A stretch of DNA of 64,000 nucleotides from Excoecaria cochinchinensis (GCA_947683425.1 CANTUQ010000050.1:10842501-10906500); one strand, 5' to 3'; positions 35,126-49,704 are shown, numbered from the stretch's first letter. Numbers and translations are program-made. Notes: generated by a model from the letters alone, not told the origin.

Positions 35126-36095
35126 AAGCCCCGCGGGTTGAAAACCGAAAAAAGGCGACATTGCTAAAATTGGGCGCCTCGTCAGGATGAAAACCGAAAA
35201 AAGGCGTCCTAAGCAAAAAATTAGAGGCTTGAGAGAAAATGTCCAATCAAGAAAACCTGAGAGGGCTGATTGGAAACAGGAGTTTTGATACTTTCAAGAT
35301 CTATTCTAAGATTAGATGTAGTTTTGCATTTTGAATCTATGTTAGATAATGATCATGTATAGAGAAATCATACTAAAATATACACAATTTTGCAAGAAAG
35401 ATATGAAACAAAGGCAATTAGACTCATGTGTTCATTATCTTCTAGTTCTTTTATAAAAAGAAAAGCATCATTCATTATTAAATGCATCTAATCTAAATAA
35501 CTATACACTGCTCTTGCCGGCCGGGCGCTTAAGCTGATGGGTCCTATTATCAACTGCTGGACTGGGCACCCGTATCTTGCATGCACTAGTAGAAGCAATG
35601 GGGGCAACCTCCGATTAGTTGTATAATAGCCTTCACAAATGGTTGGGTCCAGAGGCCATGGTACTTGGAGGTGAAAGTCGATGATAAGATGCCATCTGGA
35701 AAAGGATGGGAGGGGCCTCACAGGATCTTGAATTCCATCTGAACTATTCTCTAATTATTTTTCGTCAGAAGATGTCTAAGCAAATTGTGCTGGTCATCCT
35801 TAAGGGAGGTTCTGATAGTAGCCTTCACTTCTCTTGTCGCCGTACCAAAAAAAAAAAAGGCCGTTAGAGTTGAAAACCGTGACTGGCACTCTAAGCAAAA
35901 GTTAGGCCAAAGGGCAGGGTGAAAACCTGGAAACAGGCAGTCTGCCCTAAAAAAAAAATGAAAAATAAAAGCCGCTGGATTGGGTTGGGTCCATTCCAGG
36001 CAAAACTTAGGCACAGGGTTATGTGAAAATCCCTAAAAGGACGCATTTCCCACAAAGAAAAGTTAGTGTGAAAATCCACAAGGGACGCACTACCT
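35126..36095 (+). repeat. T1 stem-loop series with GAAAAYC loops
   Basis: About six short modules each have an outer stem, the motif GAAAACC or GAAAATCC, a small inner CC/GG stem, and the second half of the outer stem. Clear ones are TTAGAGT (35864-35870) with ACTCTAA (35888-35894), AGGGCAG (35911-35917) with CTGCCCT (35942-35948), and TAGTG (36064-36068) with CACTA (36088-36092). Module two contains CCTGGAAACAGG, a GNRA-type tetraloop hairpin. T2 has homologues with compensatory changes. A module-free gap of about 0.65 kb lies between 35210 and 35860. Confidence 0.7.
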
Positions 36096-36559
36096 TTAAA
36101 ACAATGACTTCCGATGCCTGGAGCGATAAGGTGGCATTACTTTGGATGATTTCCCTTCAGCCAGATAAGGCATAATTCAGGACATGAGTCAGAATCCTGG
36201 GCGTATGCTCATTGACCGGGGGGCAAAGATGCACACCTGACGGTTCTCTCAGAAAGAGGTTACGGGTCAGAGTCCCTAAGCCAAGATGCCATTTCTAGAT
36301 CCTTGGAGGCATTATCCTTTTTTCATGCATTGCACACAATTCTTTAGCAAACATCTGCATATGGCCATTTACACTTGCATGCACAATCTATTGTATATTT
36401 CCCTGTGCACACAACTTTGCAGGAAAAGTCCAAATGAAGGCTGCACACGCAAAAGCCAGTTAAGAACAGTTTCAACTCGATATTAACATTCACCCAAGCA
36501 AGATGAAGTCTGCTAAGGTTCTTTCTTTTGAGGTCTCTTAAGAGACAAATCTCTTTTTC

Positions 36560-39500
36560 CTGCACTTTTAGTAGTCTGTAACAGACTCGGTGCAATCCTC
36601 TGAGGAGGATATCTCCAGCGCTTTTTGTAGTCTTGTCAGCGACTCGGCGTATCGTCATCTGCGGATGACACCTGCACTTTTAGTAGTCTTGTCAGCAACT
36701 CGGTGCAGTCCTCCTCCTGTGCTTTTTGTAGTCTTGTCAGCGACTCGACACATCGCTATATGCGGATGGCACCTGCACTTTTAGTAGTCTGTAGCAAACT
36801 TGGTGCAGTCCTCTGAGGAGGACATCTCCTGCGTTTTGTAGTCTTGTCAGCGACTCGATGCATCACCATCTGCGGATGACACCTGCACTTTTAGTAGTCT
36901 ATAGCAGACTCGGTGCAATCCTCTGAGGAGGACATCTCCTGCGTTTTGTAGTCTTGTCAGCGACTCGACGCATCACTATCTGCGGATGGCACTTGCATTT
37001 TTAGTAGTCTGTAGCAGACTCGGTGCAATCCTCCTCTTGCATTTTTTGTAGTCTTGTCAGCGACTCGGTGCATCGTCATCTGCGGATAACACCTGCACTT
37101 TTAGTAGTCTGTAGCAGACTTGGTGCAATCCTCTGAGGAGGATATCTCCTGCGCTTTTTGCAGTCTTGCCAGCGACTCGGCGCATCGTCATCTGCGGATG
37201 ATACCTGCACTTTTAGTAGTCTTGTCAGCGACTCGGTGCAGTCCTCCTCTTGCGCTTTTTGTAGTCTTGTCAGCGACTCGGCGCATCGTCATCTGCGGAT
37301 GACACCTGCACTTTTAGTAGTCTGTAGCAGACTCGGTGTAGTCCTCTGAAGTAGGGGTGTTCAAAAATGGTGTAATCCATCCAAACCGTTTAACCCAATC
37401 CGTCTAACCCATTTTTTTCATAATTTTAATGGATTATTATAACCCATTTTAAAATTTAAAAAATATTTATCTGGGTTATGGTTTATTATATAACCCAGCC
37501 AATAACCCATCTAAATGTTGACTCCAATTATTATTTATATCAAAATATAATACAAATTTATATCAAAATATTTAACATATTTAAACTCATATACTTATCA
37601 TATAATATTCCAAAATTTCAGTTTTCGTGAACGATACCACCTGGTATCGAAAAATATTTTATTCGACCATTTAAAAGTATAATTTATGAAAAATCCGAGA
37701 GTATAATTTGAGGTGAATTTGAGTTTAAATAGACTCTCAAAAGTCAAAAATAAAAATAAGACGCGGTTCGATTTAAATAGTAACGACAATTGACTAAACT
37801 TTAACCAGGCTTGAAAAAAATGCTATAGACCTCCGAAAAATTAACCTGACATATGGATTCACTCCAAATAATGTAAGGAAAGTTTTGAAAGTGAAAACTA
37901 ATTTTTGGATCACATAGAAAAATAAGTTATATTATGATACATACTCAAATCGATATATATATATGTGTGCGTGTGTGTGTGTTAATTTCTTTTGAACTAA
38001 TTAATCAACGGATGATGGAATTAATTTTTTTTTTCTTTCATTATAATTGTGATTACAAATCCTCCGTCCAAAAATGGACAGCATAGCTATATATGGATAA
38101 ACACAAGCTGTCAAATAGCAAATACAACTGACAAAGGCCGCGTTTGCAAATTGCAAAATATTACCATACTGAAAATTCTAAGACCCTTCTTATATCTCTT
38201 TCACATAACCTAATAAATTAACCTTAAAAATTCTGTTAAAAAAAATGCACCTAAATTTTGAAACATTCCCTCACATACCCTTAAATTGTCGTAAGTCAAA
38301 TATTTGAGGGGTAAATTGACAAAAAAAGTGGACGAAAATGGTAAAATGTAAATTTTTTATAACTGAACTTTTTCTTAGATTTGTTTTTAATTTTAACAGG
38401 CCTAAGCTGCAATTTTATTCCTAATTTTTAATAAAAAGTGCAATGTTATTCTCTATGTTCTAATAAATATTAAGTATAAACTAACTAATATTGATATAAC
38501 TCTTTGACAAAACTTTCACCGATAGTCTTTCGAATCCTGGCATGGCAGTTCATTAGTAGTTCTCCTTCCAAATATACCACACTATTATTTGGAATTAATT
38601 TTTTTCATTTTTTTTACCATGCTATTTTTCGGAATTAATTTTTTTTATTTTATTTTAAAAATGAAATATGCATGTGTTATTTAAAAAAATATTTACAAGA
38701 ATGAAATTAATGTTTTATATTTAAAAAATATAAATATAGATAATATAAAATTTATATGTTAGAAAATTAACATAACCCATGTAACCCATTCATAAACCAA
38801 CCAATCCAATATAAAGAGTTTAACTTATAACACAGCTGGATTGGGTTGGGTTCAACTCATTTAAAATTTTAGATGGATTGGATGGAAAATCGATCGTAAC
38901 CCATCCAACCCATCTTTAAACACCCCTACTCTGAAGAGGGCTTCTCCTGCGTTTTGTAATCTTGTCAGCGACTCGACGCATCGCTATCTGCGGATGGCAC
39001 CTGCACTTTTAGTAGTCTGTAGCAGACTCGATGCAGTCCTCTGAGGAGGACATCTCCTGCGTTTTGTAGTCTTGTCAGCGACTAGACGCATCGCCATCTG
39101 CGGATGGCACCTGCACTTTTAGTAGTCTGTAGCAGACTCGGTGCAGTCCTCTGAGGAGGACATCTCCTGCGTTTTGTAGTCTTGTCAGTGACTCGACGCA
39201 TCGCTATCTGCGGATGGCACCTACACTTTTAGTAGTATGTAGCAGACTCGGTGTAGTCCTCCTTTTGCATTTTTTGTAGTCTTGTCAGCGACTCGGTGCA
39301 TCGTCATCTGCGGATGACACCTGTACTTTTAGTAGTCTGTAGCAGACTCGGTGCGATCCTCTGAAGAGGATATCTCCTGCGTTTGTAGTCTTGTCAGCGA
39401 CTCGGCGCATCGTCATCTGCGGATGACACCTGCACTTTTAGTAGTATGTAGCAGACTCGGTGCAGTCCTCCTCTTGCATTTTTTGTAGTCTTGTCAGCGA

Positions 39501-39790
39501 CTCGACGCATCGTCATTTGCGGATGGCTCCTGCACTTTTAGTAGTCTGTAGTAGACTCGGTGTAGTCCTCTGAAGAGGGCTTCTCCTGCATTTTGTAGTC
39601 TTGTCAGCGACTCGACGCATCGCCATTTGCGGATGGCTCTTGCACTTTTAGTAGTCTGTAGCAGACTCGGTGTGGCCCTCTGAAGAGGACATTTCTCGCA
39701 TTTTGTAAGTCTGTAGCAGACCCAGCGCATCGCCGTCTTAGGATGGTCCCTAGCACTTTGTAGTCTTGTTAGCGACTTAGTGCAATCTAA
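36560..39790 (+). repeat. T1 tandem hairpin array (about 110-bp units)
   Basis: The array is split by a hAT element (37352-38928) into 36560-37351 and 38929-39790. Each unit contains short palindromes: AGTCTG-TAG-CAGACT, AGTC...GACT, GTCATC-TGCG-GATGAC and GTCCTC-TGAG-GAGGAC. Several units carry paired changes that keep the stems. Some units are shorter. Open frames over it are incidental. Confidence 0.85.
37352..38928. mobile_element. Non-autonomous hAT element (1577 bp)
   Basis: The ends TAGGGGTGTTCAAAAATGG and, inverted, TAGGGGTGTTTAAAGATGG are terminal repeats. The 8-bp target duplication ctctgaag is perfect (37344-37351 and 38929-38936). Subterminal regions repeat AACCCATCCAA-like motifs. 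No transposase frame is present. Confidence 0.93.
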
Positions 39791-39919
39791 GAGAATACTC
39801 ACAGTTCAAATCACAACATTGTTCTCGAGGGAGCAGCTGGAAGGTTGTCGCCTCAGGTACGTGCTTCTTTCCCTTTCCTGAATTTTGGCTCACCTAGGCA
39901 CCCACACATTAGCCTCTCC

Positions 39920-39934
39920 AAAATTGGGGGCAAC
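39920..39934 (+). promoter_or_regulatory. T1 polypurine tract
   Basis: AAAATTGGGGGCAAC directly precedes the 3' LTR, the form usual for Tat/Ogre elements. It would prime plus-strand synthesis. Confidence 0.75.
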
Positions 39935-41072
39935 TGTAGACACCGGGTCTCGAATAGCCTTGATCAGGATTACCCAATGATGAAATTAAGTGTACCGATT
40001 TATAGGCAAAAAGAATGAAAGTTGAAAGTGACGATTTCCTTGTCGTTTTGATTTGTAGGAATAAATAAAAATGTATTTTAAAAATATTTTAAAAATTATT
40101 TTGAGACAAAAATGGTATGTTTTGAAATTATAGTTTTTTTAGAAAAAAAAATCGGCAAATGTCTGGTGCGGCAGCGCCCCAGCATGCCGCCCGCGCGCTG
40201 CTCCGCAAGCGACACACAGGGCGTCGCGCGCGCGGCCTCGCGCGCAGCGCAGCGCGCTGCTGCCCACAGGAGATGCCCGTCGGGCGCGCCGAGGGGCGTC
40301 GCTTGCCCCCTCTTCGCCCGTTTTTGATTTTTTTCAGTTTTTGGCCTTTTTCTTCACTTTTAATGCTTTTTTCTTCATTTTTTTTATAGAATTCAATGCT
40401 AAAACCTTTTATTTTCCAAACTCTTCAAATTCATGAGTTTTTTGTGATTATTGGAATTAAATTGATTTAATTCAATTTAATAAAAATTTGATTTTCTTTG
40501 GGTTTTTTTTTTATGTATAAAAAGGGGTTTTTAGTAAGAATTGGGGGGGGGGGGGGGGGGGGGGGGATTTTCTTTAGAAAATATTTTCTTCTTCTTTCTT
40601 CTCTCAAAAACAAATTTTCTCAAGTTTCTAAAGGATCTCTCCAAGTTAATTCTTATGGCAAAAAGAATAATTTTTGTTCTTGGAAATTTTCTTTTTTTCA
40701 TTTAATATTTTTTACTTTGAGAAAAATAAATCAATTATTTGTTTTTGAGTAAAAATTTATTTTCAATATTTTATTTTTCTAATATATTCTTACAATCAAG
40801 ACAAAGAATTGGATCATCTACCTTCATTTCTTCAAGATAAATTTTGAGGGTAAACATTCTTGGCTCAATTTTTTAATTTAATTTTTAATTTAATTTTTTT
40901 GTTTCCAATTAATTAGTTAACAAGTAAATTCTTTTGGTTCTATTATTTTCTTCTTATTTCTTATTCTTTTGTTTTTAGTTAATTAGTTAGCATGTAAATT
41001 CTCTTAGATCTATATTTTTTACTTCTTATTTCTTATTTAATTGTTCATATTGTTCATATTGAATTGTTCATA

Positions 41073-41138
<66 letters not shown>

Positions 41139-41930
41139 GTGCTCATGTGATTGTCTATATTATTATTGGTATTATTATTATAAACATGTCATGTTAATTT
41201 TATTTGCTATTGTTATTGCATGTTTATATGATTATTCATATCCTTGGTTGTTATTGTGTTTTGTTGTTATTATTATCACCATTGTTATTTTTATTACTTT
41301 TGCCATAATTTGTTACTAGTATCATTATTGTTAGCATTATTATTTATGTTTTATGCATGCTGAATTTTATGTATATTATACTTTTTATGCATGATTGGAT
41401 GTTATTGTTGTTATTTTATATTTTTATGCATGTTAAATTTTATCATCATTATTTTATGCTTGTTTATGCATGTTGAATTTTATTATTATTATTATGTTAT
41501 TTTTTATGCATGCTAAATTGTTAATTAATTAAATTGCATATTTTTATTATGTCATTTTAATTGGCTTGTCATACCTGATGCAATTTTGTTTGCCTTAATT
41601 TAATTGTTTTCATGTTATATGTTTAATTTATTTTTTATTACTAACTTCATTTTCATTTGTTTTTATTTTCAATACTCATTTTTATGTGTGAGTTTTTGCC
41701 AAGTGGGAGCCCATAGAAACTTGAAGATACCATTTGGATGTTGTTCATTTTTTAATTTTTTTCATTATTTTTGTTTCGTTTGTTTTATCATGTAATTTGT
41801 AATAAGTTTATTTAATTTTATTTTTATGCATGTTAATTAAAAAAATCATAAAAATATTTATATTAATTAATTTAATTTTTTTATAATAAAAATGGGACCA
41901 ATGTCCTAGCTTTTTTCATCCAAAATAAAT
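39935..41930 (+). repeat. T1 3' LTR, truncated
   Basis: It matches the 5' LTR from TGTAGACACC up to ...CCAAAATAAAT. D1 sequence starts there. About 0.68 kb of the LTR end is missing. The GC island (40158-40322), a G24 run (40543-40566) and a longer (TTA)n (41072-41134) are the main differences from the 5' LTR. Confidence 0.88.
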
Positions 41931-42937
41931 TGTCACACCCCGTTTGCCCCCCAGTAGAATGAGCCTATATGTGTGAGCATGCATGTGCATGTGTTCAGCA
42001 TATCATGAGGGTAGTTTAGTAAAATGCATGTTTTTGGGTTTTATTAGTATGTAGTTGCACGTATGACATTAGTGTGTGTGCTAATTGGGAATTGCTTGTG
42101 TGCACTTGAGCATATCATTCTATGGTATTTTAAGTTGAGAAGTACTTGTGTGTGTGTGAGTTCATACCATTGTAGGGTGTGCATAAGTTGGGAGTGTGTA
42201 GAGTGTGTGTTGTGTATATTAGTTTAGTGTGAGTAGTTGGTTTCCACCAACAGGAAAGTGACAAATGTAGGGATAGGAAAAAGAAGAGTTAATAGAGAAA
42301 GGAAAATGGGAAATGCTGGAATTCATTTATTCTTCCCGATTCTTCTTCCTCTTTGACTCATCTTCTTCTTTGCTCTTAATTTTGAAACCCTAAGCTTGGA
42401 TTAAGCTACTGTTAGTGGAAATCAATCAACCTCTTAGTATTCTGTTGGTAAGTCACTGCATTCCTCATCTTATTTTTCCATTTATTTTCTTCTTCTTCTT
42501 CATTGAGTTTATATTTAACTTAGGGTTTGAATTGTTGGATGTTTGTGTTTAGCTGAGGCTCCTCGCGATCCCAAAGGCAAGGAGATTGCTGGGAGTAGTG
42601 GGACTAAGTGAAGTGAAGCTTAGAATTCAGGTTTGGGAATTGTTTGTTATGATTTGTGTGATTTTGAGCTTACTGTAAAATTCTAGGGTTTATGTTCTTG
42701 AAGAGCTTGATGTATATATATTTATATGTACTTGATTTGGTTGTGTAAATGCTGAATTGAGTTGTATATATATGTTGTTATATTGTTTGGAATGTCTTAT
42801 GTAAAGTAAGAACAAGTTTGAATGACTTTTAATCAAATTTGGATTGATTTCTTTGTTCTGGGAAATTCTCGAAAATCTGGAAATCGATTACTGTAGAAAT
42901 CCCCGTCTGTCGCGTGACCAGCCAAGAAGGGAGGCAA

Positions 42938-43317
42938 GTCACGAGACGTGACTTCCAGTCACGACTCGTGACCTGCCAGATTGAAGCCAGTCACGAGTTG
43001 TGACTGCCTGTCACAACTCGTGACCGGCCATGAGGAAGGCAGTCACGAGGCGTGACTCCCAGTCACGACTCGTGACTGGCCTGAGAGAGAATGGTCACGA
43101 TAGCCAGTCACGTCGTGTGACCAACCCAAAGAAGGAAGCCAGTCACGAGACGTGACACCCAGTCACGACCCGTGACCAGCGCGAGGTAAGGGGCGAGTCA
43201 CGCCGCGTAATCCACGAGGGACAGAGCCAGTCACGAGGCGTGACCCTCAGTCACGTCTCGTAACCAGCCTTGTGAGGAGGCCAGTCACGTGTTGTGACGC
43301 CAGTCACGCCTCGTGAC
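42938..43317 (+). repeat. D1 array of paired 15-bp palindromes
   Basis: About thirteen 15-mers have the form GTCACG-NNN-CGTGAC, usually in pairs 4-6 bp apart that are inverted copies of each other. The best pair is GTCACGAGTTGTGAC (42990-43004) with GTCACAACTCGTGAC (43010-43024), which are exact reverse complements. Spacers between pairs are 17-20 bp. Confidence 0.9.
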
Positions 43318-43599
43318 CAGCCAACCTCGCCTGTCACCCCGTTCAGCCCATTTTCTGAAATTTCCCGGATTTTTAACTTATAAATGGATTCCGTAATTTC
43401 TTCGAATGAATTTATACTGCTGTATGATGCATGTCATACTTTTATATGCTTTGAAATGCGTGATACCATGATTCTCCTGATGAATTATACGCGATGTTTT
43501 GAATTGTGATTTGAATGAGTTATAGCCTGCTAGAGTCAGGTAAGTGGATAGTTAAGCATGCCTAATAGAGTCTTTTAGCTGCAGCCCTCAGTTCAGTTT

Positions 43600-43763
43600 G
43601 GACCCCGATCAGGTCCCCGTTTGGTTCCTCGCGAACCCATCAGTATTAGGATCTTGTTTAAGATCCCCTCAGTATACAAATAATGTGTTTTGATAAAAAT
43701 GAAATGACTTTTGATTTGTACCTGTGAGGTACCCTCAGTATTCGATTCGTACCCGTAAGGTAC
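43600..43763 (+). repeat. D1 run of five short hairpins
   Basis: In order these are GGACC...GGTCC (43600-43616), GGTTC...GAACC (43623-43637), GGATCTTgtttAAGATCC (43649-43666), GTACC...GGTAC (43718-43732) and GTACC...GGTAC (43749-43763). D2b has the same five in the same order with altered stems. Confidence 0.8.
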
Positions 43764-44502
43764 CTTCAGTACACTCGTTATCCACTACCTAGAGTCAGCA
43801 GGTGTTCATTAAATAATTGATTGAATTGCTCTGTTCTGAATTGAATATATACAGGTGATATCAGAATGAGTATAATGATGGGATATATGTTCAATTAACA
43901 TGGAAATGGATATGTAATTGTGATGCAAATGTATGGTTTTAATTGGTGAGCATACGATTTTATGAATATTGTTAAGATATTGCAGTTTTTGCATTTGTGA
44001 ATGTGTTATGCCTTGACGACCATTGTGAATGGCCGTTCATATTTTATGTGTGTTTCCCCACTAATCGTTTATTGCTTAGCACGGTGTTTTTACCCGTGCA
44101 GGTGCGGAAGGAGTTTTGATCTGAGAGTCGCCGCCGTCAAGCCAACACAGAAGGGTTTAGTGTAGGGCTTAATTTTGTAATAGTTGATGATTCTTTTTGT
44201 ATAGAACTCTCGTGTATCAGTTTTGTATCAGCTTCCGCTTTTGTACTTAGATTTTTGGATATGTAATATATTTGGTTTCAGCTAGTTGATCAGAACATTA
44301 TTGTAATGGTTTGTTATATTAATGTATGATCAGCTTTTGCTTTCCTTTCTGTAAAGTTTTAATTATCCTGTATTTCTGTATGTATGTTATGATTGAATGT
44401 ATGTTTTGCTTTGTACTTGCTTGGTGACACCTTGACTCATACGACATCTCACTCCTCCTCGGATGGGATCGCCTACGTATGGGAAGGGGGTGTTACAGTT
44501 TG

Positions 44503-44516
44503 TGGTATCAGAGCAT
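44503..44516 (+). promoter_or_regulatory. D1 primer-binding site
   Basis: TGGTATCAGAGCAT lies 5 bp after the LTR end and matches the initiator-Met tRNA site usual for Del/Tekay elements. Confidence 0.85.
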
Positions 44517-44625
44517 AGGTTTAGGCGTTTCTGGGTGTTGTTTGTTCTGTTAATATGTTGAAGTGTATAGATGTGTATGTGTCTAGATCTGTGTTGGCTG
44601 ATACGGTTGTTTCTTGTTTGTTTAG

Positions 44626-45260
44626 ATGGCTTCTAATTCTGCTCGTGGATCACTTGAGGAATCCGCCGAGAGTGTGAACCCTCAAGCTGTAGATCCATCG
44701 ATTTCTGTGTCGGCTTAGCATGCTAGGGTCCAGCCCGAGGCCGCAGCCATGCCTTTTGAGGCTATGTTCAGGTTGCATCAGGACATGGCTAGGGTTTTGG
44801 AGAGAGTGACTGCTCCTAGAGCACCTATGGAGAATTTGAGAAGGGCAGGAGTTGAAAATTTTTATGGCACAGGTTTGAATGAGTCTGAGATGGCTGAGAG
44901 ATGGTTAGATAAAGTGAAGCATGCCTTGAGAGAGATTCGGTGTCCTCCCGACCAGCAGGCAGAGTGTGCATTAGTTCTACTGCAAGGGTCTGTTTTTGAG
45001 TGGTGGGAATTGGTTTGCAGGCATCCTCAGCTATCGGATCCGATTACTTGGGAGTTCTTTGAGGGTGAGTTTACAAAGAAGTATATTACTCAGACTTATA
45101 GAGATGCGAGATTGGCGCAGTTTTTGAGTTTGAGACAGAGGGCTATGTCAGTAGCAGATTATGAGAAAGAGTTCAACAGGTTATCTTGCTATGCTCCGCG
45201 TGGGGTTATGACAGATGATTTCAGATGCAAGCATTTCGAAGCGGGGTTGAATGAGTCCTA
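44626..45260 (+). pseudogene. D1 gag, truncated
   Basis: From ATG 44626 the frame reads MASNSARGSLEESAESVNPQ, then TAG at 44716-44718, then on in the same frame to RAGVENFYGTGLNESEMAER, WLDKVKHALREIRCPPDQQA and LSLRQRAMSVADYEKEFNRL. This is the Del/Tekay gag capsid core, whose product packs element RNA. It breaks off after KHFEAGLNES, where the sequence switches to an inverted integrase fragment. The TAG is one C-to-T change from CAG. Confidence 0.88.
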
Positions 45261-45267
45261 TATTTTC

Positions 45268-45994
45268 GTCCATATAGAGCCTCATACGGAGCCATTCCAA
45301 TGCTCACTCGATGATTGTTATTGTACACGAACTCCATTAAAGATACATACTTGTCCCAACTGCGTGACAACTCCAGTACACATCCTCGAAGCATATCCTT
45401 AAGAATCTGAATAACCCTCTCTGACTGACCATCGGTCTGAGGATGGAATACGGTATTGAAATTTAGTCGAGTACCCAAAGTTGACTGCAATTCTTTCCAA
45501 AACTTCGATGTGAACCTTGGATCTCGATCAGACACAATTGATAATGGAATTCCATGAAGCCGAACTATCTCATTCACATAAATCTCTACTAACTTATCCA
45601 TAGAATAGTCTAGTCGAACCGGTAAGAAATGAGCTGATTTAGAGAGCCGGTCGAGTATAACCCAAATCGAATCGTGCTTTCCTGAGTCAATGGAAAACCA
45701 AATATGAAATCCATCGTGACATCATCCCACTTCCATTGAGGAATGGGTAAAGGATTAAGCAAACCCGATGGGACTTGATACTCGGCTTTTACTTGTTGAC
45801 ATGTTAAACACTTCGAAACAAAATCCACTATGTCCTTTTTCATGCCCCGCCACCAATAGAATTGCTTGAGATCTCTATACATTTTATCTCCTCCCGAATG
45901 TATAGTGAAAATCGTAGAGTGTGCCTCTTGCAAAAGCTTTCTTTTCAAATCACTGACATTAGGCACACACAAATGATTCCCCTGCCTTAGCACC
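45268..45994 (-). pseudogene. Inverted gypsy integrase fragment
   Basis: On the minus strand the sequence reads the His-Cys zinc finger (HSTIFTIHSGGDKMYRDLKQ, CLTCQQVKA), the first catalytic Asp in VTMDFIFGFP, a frame break near 45605, then SDRDPRFTSKFWKELQ and HPQTDGQSERVIQ with the other catalytic Asp and Glu. It continues to MAPYEALYGRKYR, where it meets the D1 gag in opposite orientation. T2 begins at its other end. It comes from a Del/Tekay-like element, perhaps not D1. Confidence 0.88.
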
Positions 45995-48528
<2,534 letters not shown>

Positions 48529-49320
48529 TAGTGGTGACTCCATTGGGGACATAAGAGAATTCACTTCCAAAGTACCTTGATTAAAATATATAAATGAATT
48601 TTAATTTAAAATTTCATCCCTTTCCGAATTGCATTGCATTTCATTAGAGCCGTAGATCTATGCTAGTTTAGTCCCTATTCTTACCCCGGTGCGTTCCTAA
48701 AGCACAACCCTACGTTCACTCAATGTAGGAAAGTGTTAAGGATAATCACCAGCCCAAGCCTCGTACCATCATGGTATATTAAATGGAGACCCGATTGGTC
48801 ATTTTGCTCATGATGAGCTACACCCATTAGTAGGAACCATGCTTGGGTAGCCCTAAAATATCATCACCTTTGACCAAAACTCATGTAATGGCAATAGATA
48901 CTTTTCCTAGGTGAAATGTACCTTAATACGATGCTTGCTATGTGGGCCATTATATATTGAACAAAATCAACCAAATTAAATGGTCTTTTATCAAAGGCTT
49001 TTATGCCTCGGTGAGCCCATCTTAATTTAGTTGAAATGTTTAAATATATAAAGGCCAAAATTCATATGTATGCACATTAGATAAGAGATGTTATGCTGCC
49101 GATTTTTCACCATGCACCATACGCGTCCGTTGGGTTCCCTGTTAACCCATGGACCAAGCCCACCTAGGAAAGAGACCGCATTACCTCGTGTGTGGGAGTA
49201 ATAAGGTTGAAAGGATCTACTTGCTTGTATGTGGTTATAAATATTACAGAACACACGATCATGCATTGTATATGTCATTCATGTATCATTCTAATAATTT
49301 AAATCTCTTAGCCATCATCG

Positions 49321-49704
49321 ATTCATCTAAGTGGCCTAGAGGTTCTGACAGTCGACTAGTGAGGACAAATCTGCTCTTTGAGTTGCTGGAATTGGTGTCT
49401 GATTGGGGTTCTGAGAGTGAATTATATTCTTCACAATATACTTCAAAGTTAAAAATGGCCAACCTACCTAGAGAATCTGATGCAACCTGTACCCTGACTG
49501 CTAAGGAGTTGGATAGGAAACTAAAGAAGTTTGAAAGGAAGATTAGGCATGTTTAATGAGAAAATGGTCACTATGATGATTGCCTTTAACAGACAACTTA
49601 GAGAACCTGCTATTACCTGAGTCAAACCAATCAAAGTTAGGGAGACTTTTAGGGTAGGATCATCGGCTAACCTACCTCCTCAAGTCGTTCATTCCGGGGG
49701 CAAA
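49321..49704 (+). pseudogene. T2 gag remnant, 5' part
   Basis: Short frames include LPRESDATCTLTAKELDRKL, comparable in position to the T1 gag start. Stops follow. The D2a insertion splits gag at 49709. Confidence 0.5.

Larger units (their letters stand above)
28601..41930 (+). mobile_element. Tat/Ogre-like Ty3-gypsy element T1, non-autonomous
   Basis: The 5' LTR is 28601-31278, the internal region 31279-39934 and the 3' LTR 39935-41930, truncated by D1. LTRs start TGTAGACACCGGGTC. The primer-binding site is TGGCAACTCCACTGGG, and the purine tract AAAATTGGGGGCAAC precedes the 3' LTR. Gag, a reverse transcriptase start and the end of integrase remain. The catalytic core of the polymerase is missing and an A-rich tract (34048-34160) stands in its place. 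The 3' non-coding region is long and full of stem-loop repeats. A hAT element is inserted at 37352-38928. Confidence 0.88.
41931..44497 (+). repeat. Del/Tekay-like LTR, D1
   Basis: The LTR is 2567 bp, begins TGTCACACCCC and ends GGGGTGTTACA. A primer-binding site and gag follow, so it is a 5' LTR. It carries a palindrome array (42938-43317), a run of five small hairpins (43600-43763) and a paired hairpin near 44061-44098. No target duplication can be checked because the other end is lost. Confidence 0.85.

Noticed and set aside
36590..37349. Frames rich in Cys, Ser and Leu in the hairpin array
   Set aside because: They repeat with the tandem units and change frame with unit length, so they are not a protein-coding repeat.
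28601..41930. T1 as an intact autonomous Ogre element
   Set aside because: The reverse transcriptase catalytic region and RNase H are absent, gag has stops, and the 3' LTR is truncated.
42938..43317. Regular palindromic repeats with spacers, similar in look to a CRISPR array
   Set aside because: The DNA is plant nuclear, the spacers are short and related to each other, there are no cas genes, and the repeats lie inside an LTR.
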